Source of the DNA: Mucilaginibacter endophyticus
GTDB lineage: Bacteria > Bacteroidota > Bacteroidia > Sphingobacteriales > Sphingobacteriaceae
Direction: 5' to 3'
DNA: 64,000 bases
NCBI RefSeq assembly: GCF_003351025.1
Contig: NZ_QPCG01000003.1
Location: 795,281-859,280, forward strand
Each line of letters opens with the position of its first letter. Within the stretch, counting starts at the first letter, position 1. Made by a program: the position numbers and the translations under genes. The notes below the pieces were generated by a model. The model searched no databases. It was not told where the DNA came from and saw nothing but the letters and a program-made list of their open reading frames with translations. Below are positions 59,210-64,000 of the stretch, piece by piece.

Positions 59210-60448
59210 ATGCCGGTAAAAACCTCTTACAAAGAAAACATTTCTATTGCATTACAGTCCATAGCCGGCAACAGGCTGCGTACCTCATTAACAGCGCTTA
59301 TTATTGCTATAGGCATTATGGCATTGGTTGGTATCTTAACGGCAATTGAAGGGATCAGGCAATTTACCAATGATGCATTTGCCGATTTAGGTGCCAATAC
59401 CTTCACTTTACAAAACCGCGGCGAAGGTTTAAATTTCGGCAACGGCGGCCACCGTAAGATTTATCCGGCCATTACCTATGACCAGGCTGTACGTTTTAAA
59501 AATACTTTTAAACTACCTGTAGCTGTAGCCATTAATTTAGAGGTAACCGGCACAGCAGTGGCCAAATACGGCAACCAAAAAACCAACCCTAACATATCCA
59601 TATCAGGATCTAATGAAAACTACCTGGTAACAGCCGGCAAGAAACTGGCGTTTGGACGTAATTTTTCGGCTTCCGAATTGGAGCATGGCTCAAACGTGGC
59701 AATTATTGGCGATGAGATCAAAAAGAAATTATTCAAAACCGAAGACCCGATCAATAAATCGATATACCTTGGTACAAATAGGTTCAGGATAGTTGGCGTG
59801 TTTGCCTCAAAAGGTTCAAGCTCATTTGGGGGCGATAAATTTTGTGTGATCCCGGTACTGAAAGCTAAACAGATTGACAGCACCAAAAACGCGTCATTCA
59901 CGGTAACTATTAAAGTTGCTACTCCCGGCGCGCTTGATGCAAGCATCGGCGAAGCCACTTCCCTGTTCAGAAATGTAAGGGGACTTAATGTAATTAACCA
60001 GGATAACTTTGAAATAACCCGGAGTGATTCTATTCAAAAAGAACTTTCTGGTCAACTTGCTGGAATTACAGCTGCCGGTTTTGCTGTAGGTATCATCACA
60101 CTCATTGGCGCGGCTATCGGCCTTATGAATATCATGCTGGTATCGGTAACAGAACGTACCCGCGAAATTGGCGTGCGAAAAGCCATCGGCGCAACTCCTG
60201 CTATTATCCGTAAGCAGTTTTTGATAGAGGCCATAGTGATCTGTTTAATAGGCGGCGCGGCCGGCATGATACTGGGCATGGCTGCAGGAAACCTCATCGC
60301 GGTACAAATAAGCGGCGCATTTGTAGTGCCATGGGCATGGTTATTTTTTGCAGTGGTGCTTTGTACCTTTATCGGTTTAATATCCGGTTATTACCCTGCA
60401 AAAAAAGCGGCAAGGCTTGATCCGGTTGAGGCATTGAGGTACGAATAA
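59210..60448 (+). CDS. MacB-like ABC transporter permease
   Basis: 412 residues, single MacB/FtsX unit: N-terminal helix (LTALIIAIGIMALVGILTAI), a large periplasmic domain (about 45-275), then three helices with TREIGVRKAIGATPAI. This is the ordinary length for MacB permease subunits, unlike the two double-length permeases at 4433-10698. No ATPase gene is adjacent in this window, so its partner is elsewhere. It may move a lipid or peptide across the envelope. Confidence 0.9.
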   Translation: MPVKTSYKENISIALQSIAGNRLRTSLTALIIAIGIMALVGILTAIEGIRQFTNDAFADLGANTFTLQNRGEGLNFGNGGHRKIYPAITYDQAVRFKNTFKLPVAVAINLEVTGTAVAKYGNQKTNPNISISGSNENYLVTAGKKLAFGRNFSASELEHGSNVAIIGDEIKKKLFKTEDPINKSIYLGTNRFRIVGVFASKGSSSFGGDKFCVIPVLKAKQIDSTKNASFTVTIKVATPGALDASIGEATSLFRNVRGLNVINQDNFEITRSDSIQKELSGQLAGITAAGFAVGIITLIGAAIGLMNIMLVSVTERTREIGVRKAIGATPAIIRKQFLIEAIVICLIGGAAGMILGMAAGNLIAVQISGAFVVPWAWLFFAVVLCTFIGLISGYYPAKKAARLDPVEALRYE

Positions 60449-60483
60449 CAGACACGGCTTCAAAATCTTAAAGCCACCTGCAA

Positions 60484-60516
60484 ACAAAAAAGGCGCAATT
60501 AATGCGCCTTTTTTGT
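60484..60516. terminator. Terminator between the MacB-like and CpsB genes
   Basis: Stem AAAAAAGGCGCA / TGCGCCTTTTTT with a five-base loop, usable by both convergent genes. Confidence 0.9.
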
Positions 60517-60529
60517 TTATAAATTTATG

Positions 60530-61270
60530 CTAAAACAACATCTTATTTTTAAGCGGATAATCAACCAGCACTTTTTCAATATAAGTTGTCCTGAGTGCAT
60601 CTCCAAGCGCCGCAGCATGCTTTAAATGGTGCATATCGCTTGAAATATAATCTATCAAACTATTATCGATCAGATCTTCGGCCATCTTTTTTATATCCTT
60701 ACCATAGTACCCTGTAAGCGATATGGTATTAAGCTGAAAATCAACGCCCCAGCTATGCAGGTTTTTCAGCTTGTCCAAATCAAGATATTGATACCTCTCA
60801 GGGTGGGCCAAAATAGGTTTATAACCTTTATCATGAAGCTTTTGGATTACACTATAGGTATTGGGTGGCTGATTTATAAATGAGAACTCAAATAATACAT
60901 GGTTATCACCCATGGTCATTACCGGCCCATTTTCTACCCGTGCTTCAAATGTTTCATCAAAGTAATGTTCGGCAGCGGCTTCAACCGGAATATCAATCCC
61001 TTCTTTCACCAGTTCGGCTTTTAATAAAGTAAGCGCGTTGCCTATGGTTTCGGGCGTATTACGATAAAAATCTATCATGATATGCGGCGTGGCAATAACT
61101 TTTTTTATGCCTAATGCCATCATTTTCTTTATCAGTTCCACCGATTCTTCTGGCGTTTTGGCGCCATCATCAATTCCCGGTAACACATGCGAGTGCATAT
61201 CAACCATGATACCCTCATAGTTGAGTTTTACTTCCCTTACTTCTTTTTTCTTCTTAAAAAGCCCGAACAT
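60530..61270 (-). CDS. CpsB/CapC-type tyrosine-protein phosphatase
   Basis: 246 residues, PHP-fold metal-dependent phosphatase. DMHSHVLPGIDDGAKTPEES, ATPHIM, HPERYQYL and SSDMHHLK supply the histidine/aspartate metal ligands. These phosphatases control the tyrosine kinases that regulate capsule or exopolysaccharide export. It follows rfbB with three bases between, in the same minus-strand operon, which fits a surface-glycan role. Confidence 0.92.
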   Translation of the reverse strand: MFGLFKKKKEVREVKLNYEGIMVDMHSHVLPGIDDGAKTPEESVELIKKMMALGIKKVIATPHIMIDFYRNTPETIGNALTLLKAELVKEGIDIPVEAAAEHYFDETFEARVENGPVMTMGDNHVLFEFSFINQPPNTYSVIQKLHDKGYKPILAHPERYQYLDLDKLKNLHSWGVDFQLNTISLTGYYGKDIKKMAEDLIDNSLIDYISSDMHHLKHAAALGDALRTTYIEKVLVDYPLKNKMLF

Positions 61271-61273
61271 TTT

Positions 61274-62329
61274 TTATCTATCGTTATACTGACCGCTGTA
61301 ATATTGCTGGTAATGACCAGATGTTACATCGTTTAGCCATTCTTCATTAGCAAGATACCAATCTACAGTTTTTTCCAGACCTTCCTCAAAAGTTATGCCC
61401 GGCACCCAGCCCAATTCATTTTTAAGCTTAGTTGCGTCGATAGCATATCTTAGATCATGCCCGGCCCGGTCTGTTACAAATGTGATCAGTTTAGCCGATT
61501 CTCCCTCGGCCCTGCCCAATTTTTTGTCCAATATACTGCAAAGCAATCTTATCAGGTCAATATTTTTCCATTCATTGTGACCGCCAATGTTATAGGTTGA
61601 GCCAGATTTAGCATTATGGAATATCACGTCAATAGCGCGGGCATGGTCTTCAACCCAAAGCCAGTCGCGAATATTTTCGCCTTTACCATACACCGGCACC
61701 GGTTTATTTTGCTTGATATTATTGATTGCCAGCGGAATAAGCTTTTCCGGAAAATGAAACGATCCGTAATTATTTGAGCAGTTTGAAATAACGGTATCCA
61801 TACCGTAAGTATCCTGGTAAGCGCGCACAAAATGGTCTGATCCAGCTTTTGAAGCCGAATACGGAGAGTGCGGATCATAGGCTGTTTCTTCAGTAAACAT
61901 ACCATCTTCGCCAAGGGTACCGTACACCTCATCGGTAGATACATGATAAAAACGGGTTTTATCATATCTGCCTTTCCAGTGCTCGCGGGCAGTGTTCAAT
62001 AAATTTACCGTACCTACCACATTGGTCATCACAAAATCAAGCGGGTTGGTGATAGACCTGTCTACATGCGATTCGGCAGCAAGGTGGATCACTGCATCAG
62101 GGTTCTCTGCTGTAAAAAGCTCATTAATAAAGGCAATATCCACAATATCGCCTTTCACAAACTTATAGTTAGGCTCGTTTTCGATATCCTTTAAATTAGC
62201 CAGGTTACCGGCGTAGGTAAGCTTGTCTAAATTAACAATGCTGTAATCGGGGTAGTTTTTTACAAACCTGCGCACTACATGCGAGCCGATAAAACCTGCC
62301 CCACCCGTAATAATGATCTTTTTTTTCAT
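61274..62329 (-). CDS. rfbB: dTDP-glucose 4,6-dehydratase
   Basis: 351 residues, extended SDR. GGAGFIGSHVVRRFVKNYPD at the cofactor site, HLAAESHVDRSI, catalytic Thr/Asp/Glu region STDEVYGTLG, and Tyr-x3-Lys in YSASKAGSD. It converts dTDP-glucose to dTDP-4-keto-6-deoxyglucose, the precursor of dTDP-rhamnose and related sugars. Part of the minus-strand operon with galE and cpsB. Confidence 0.94.
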   Translation of the reverse strand: MKKKIIITGGAGFIGSHVVRRFVKNYPDYSIVNLDKLTYAGNLANLKDIENEPNYKFVKGDIVDIAFINELFTAENPDAVIHLAAESHVDRSITNPLDFVMTNVVGTVNLLNTAREHWKGRYDKTRFYHVSTDEVYGTLGEDGMFTEETAYDPHSPYSASKAGSDHFVRAYQDTYGMDTVISNCSNNYGSFHFPEKLIPLAINNIKQNKPVPVYGKGENIRDWLWVEDHARAIDVIFHNAKSGSTYNIGGHNEWKNIDLIRLLCSILDKKLGRAEGESAKLITFVTDRAGHDLRYAIDATKLKNELGWVPGITFEEGLEKTVDWYLANEEWLNDVTSGHYQQYYSGQYNDR

Positions 62330-62341
62330 TCCCTGCTATTA

Positions 62342-63364
62342 TTAATTAAACGGATTTTGAGCGATATATTTTTCCCACTCCCAGGCAGATGACATCATTT
62401 CGCCAATGCCGAGTTGGGCTGTCCAGCCAAGTTTGGTTGATGATTTGGTAACATCGCCCCAAACCTGCTCCACATCGCCTTCACGGCGCGGACCAATTTC
62501 GTAGTTCAGCTTTTCGCCGGTTGTACTTTCAAAAGCATGAATTACCTCTAACACCGAAGAGCCGTTGCCGGTACCCAGGTTAAATACGTCATAACCTTTA
62601 AAGTCGTCTTTTTCGGCAAGCCTTAACGCGGCTACGTGCGCTTTAGCCAAATCAACCACGTGAATATAATCACGGATACAGCTACCATCAGGTGTGTTAT
62701 AGTCATCACCAAAAACAGTGATCTTTTCACGTTTACCAATAGCTGTTTGGGTGATGAAAGGTACCAGGTTCTGTGGTACACCAATTGGCAATTCGCCAAT
62801 CAGGGCCGATTCATGAGCACCCACCGGGTTAAAATAGCGTAATGAAATTACTTTATAGTCGCTGCCAGAATTTACCATATCAACCAAAATCTCTTCGGCT
62901 ATTTGTTTGGTATTGCCGTATGGCGATTGTGCCGGTTGTACCGGAGCATCTTCGGTAACAGGTAATTTTTCCGGCTGACCGTAAACTGTACAGCTTGATG
63001 AAAATACAAAATTGATAGCTTTACCGTAATAAGCTTCCAATAAGTTGATAAGCGAATAAAAGTTATTCCTGTAGTATTTCATTGGCTTTTTTACCGACTC
63101 CCCCACAGCTTTAAAAGCCGCGAAGTGAATGATCCCCCCTATTTCGGGCTCGGCAAGCGCAAGCGACTTAACACCAGCTTCATCGCAAAGGTCAAGTTTA
63201 TGAAAGGTTGGGGTAAAGCCTAATATCTTGGTAAGCTGATCTAATATTTTAGGATCTGAGTTTGATAAATCGTCAACAATAACGGGATCATAACCCGCGT
63301 TAACCAGCTCAACAACGGTGTGCGAGCCAATAAAACCCAAACCGCCTGTTACTAATATTTTCAT
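62342..63364 (-). CDS. galE: UDP-glucose 4-epimerase
   Basis: 340 residues, extended SDR. Cofactor motif VTGGLGFIGSHTVVEL, HFAAFKAVGESVKKP, catalytic SSSCTVYG and Tyr-x3-Lys in YGNTK. It interconverts UDP-glucose and UDP-galactose (or the GlcNAc forms). The start is MKILVTGGLGFIG; the longer frame is rejected. It lies in the same operon as rfbB and cpsB, supplying galactose units for surface glycan. Confidence 0.93.
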   Translation of the reverse strand: MKILVTGGLGFIGSHTVVELVNAGYDPVIVDDLSNSDPKILDQLTKILGFTPTFHKLDLCDEAGVKSLALAEPEIGGIIHFAAFKAVGESVKKPMKYYRNNFYSLINLLEAYYGKAINFVFSSSCTVYGQPEKLPVTEDAPVQPAQSPYGNTKQIAEEILVDMVNSGSDYKVISLRYFNPVGAHESALIGELPIGVPQNLVPFITQTAIGKREKITVFGDDYNTPDGSCIRDYIHVVDLAKAHVAALRLAEKDDFKGYDVFNLGTGNGSSVLEVIHAFESTTGEKLNYEIGPRREGDVEQVWGDVTKSSTKLGWTAQLGIGEMMSSAWEWEKYIAQNPFN

Positions 63365-63440
63365 AGTTTGTATAGAGAGTATATTTGATTGTTCAGCAAA
63401 GTAAGCAGATTGTAACAAATCAATCTACTTTTATATTATA

Positions 63441-63474
63441 AACAAGGCCAAAAAAGTTAATTTTCGGCCTTGTT
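63441..63474. terminator. Hairpin between the UDP-sugar decarboxylase and galE
   Basis: Stem AACAAGGCC (63441-63449) / GGCCTTGTT (63466-63474) with A/T-rich loop. Weak T run, so it may be a partial terminator or an RNA structure inside the operon. Confidence 0.5.
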
Positions 63475-63477
63475 ACC

Positions 63478-64000
63478 TTATTTATTGTAGTAAGAAAAGT
63501 CTTTGTGGTGTATTTCCTGCTCAGGTAACGATTTGAAGTATTCTAACGTGATCTTCAAACCTTCACTCCGGGATACCTTTGGCTCCCAGCCCAATATGGC
63601 TTTAGCCTTGGTGATATCCGGACGACGTTGTTTCGGATCATCTGTAGGCAATGGTAAACTGATCAGTTTTTGATTGGTGCCGGTAAGTTTGATGATCTCC
63701 TCACCAAATTGTTTGATCGTGATCTCATCCGGGTTACCAATGTTTACCGGCTGAGCATAATCGCTCAGCAACAACCTATAGATACCTTCTATCAAATCAT
63801 CTACATAGCAGAATGATCTGGTTTGTGAACCATCGCCAAACATCGTCAGCGGTTCGCCCCTTAGTGCCTGACCGATGAAAGCCGGTAATACCCTGCCGTC
63901 ATTCAGCCGCATCCTTGGCCCGTAGGTGTTAAAGATCCTCACGATCCTGGTTTCTACACCATGGAAGGTATGATAGGCCATGGTGATGGCTTCCTGGAAC
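63478..64000 (-). CDS. UDP-glucuronate decarboxylase (UDP-xylose synthase)-like SDR, partial
   Basis: Runs off the right edge; the visible 174 residues are the C-terminal part. FNTYGPRMRLNDGRVLPAFI and MFGDGSQTRSFCYVDDLIEG are the hallmark segments of the UDP-glucuronate decarboxylase/UDP-apiose group, with a short tail near FSYYNK. The N-terminal cofactor site is outside the window. Its position beside galE and rfbB suggests UDP-xylose or a related sugar for surface glycan. Confidence 0.85.
   Translation of the reverse strand, partial: FQEAITMAYHTFHGVETRIVRIFNTYGPRMRLNDGRVLPAFIGQALRGEPLTMFGDGSQTRSFCYVDDLIEGIYRLLLSDYAQPVNIGNPDEITIKQFGEEIIKLTGTNQKLISLPLPTDDPKQRRPDITKAKAILGWEPKVSRSEGLKITLEYFKSLPEQEIHHKDFSYYNK

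Noticed and set aside
1..64000. CRISPR arrays, insertion sequences, prophage or plasmid genes
   Set aside because: No evenly spaced direct repeats with unique spacers and no transposase, integrase, phage structural or plasmid replication genes were found.

Overview
The window comes from a Bacteroidota chromosome, most likely a member of the Sphingobacteriaceae close to Mucilaginibacter or Pedobacter (inference). The evidence is Bacteroidota-type promoters (TTG or TTTG, an 18-23 base spacer, then TAnnTTTG) in front of many genes, weak Shine-Dalgarno sequences, a carotenoid operon with a CrtYcd-type lycopene cyclase, several BlaI/M56 pairs, DUF-type membrane proteins and an OmpA/TSP3 porin. Almost everything is chromosomal housekeeping or envelope biology. 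No phage, plasmid, insertion sequence or CRISPR array was seen.

Layout. 1-4 kb: two BlaI repressor / M56 (BlaR1-like) sensor pairs with a small [2Fe-2S] protein between them; a third pair lies at 19.2-21.5 kb. 4.4-10.7 kb: two large FtsX/MacB-type permeases, the first fused to a membrane-bound AraC-type regulator. 11 kb: tRNA-Asn and a PfkB kinase. 12.3-16.2 kb: carotenoid genes (crtB, an unknown secreted protein, lycopene cyclase and a cytochrome b5-like protein in an overlapping operon, with crtI divergent). 16-19 kb: an XRE regulator, an ECF sigma factor and murB. 21.7-31.7 kb: recN, a TonB-domain protein, fabI, clpC and ettA. 31.7-42.7 kb: paired unknown membrane proteins, an SDR enzyme, an MFS carrier, an M28 peptidase, an MsbA-like ABC exporter, two glycosyltransferases and aminopeptidase P. 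42.9-50.5 kb: an OmpA-like protein, a 47-residue membrane protein overlapping ridA, recG, a CoA-binding/DinB/FAD operon and a second ECF sigma factor. 50.8-54.8 kb: LemA with two TPM proteins, a NUDIX hydrolase, and a DUF433/DUF5615 toxin-antitoxin cassette. 54.9-64 kb: dnaA, an A-type Fe-S carrier, a TlpA-like thioredoxin, a MacB-like permease, and a surface-sugar block (CpsB phosphatase, rfbB, galE, UDP-glucuronate decarboxylase).

The most unusual observations are these. (1) The toxin-antitoxin cassette sits between two 64-bp direct copies (63/64 identical) of the 3' end of the NUDIX gene, as if it had inserted there and rebuilt the gene end. (2) A complete AraC-type regulator is fused in frame to a complete FtsX permease. 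(3) All three BlaI promoters carry paired dyads at or near the -33/-7 region, with two different dyad sequences. (4) Several families of intergenic hairpins are built from words repeating every 7, 8 or 9 nt, one family with four copies in the same orientation. (5) C-rich hairpin repeats appear to have been translated into RecN and into a cytochrome b5-like protein. (6) A 47-residue membrane ORF is coupled to ridA and may be expressed from a leaderless mRNA.
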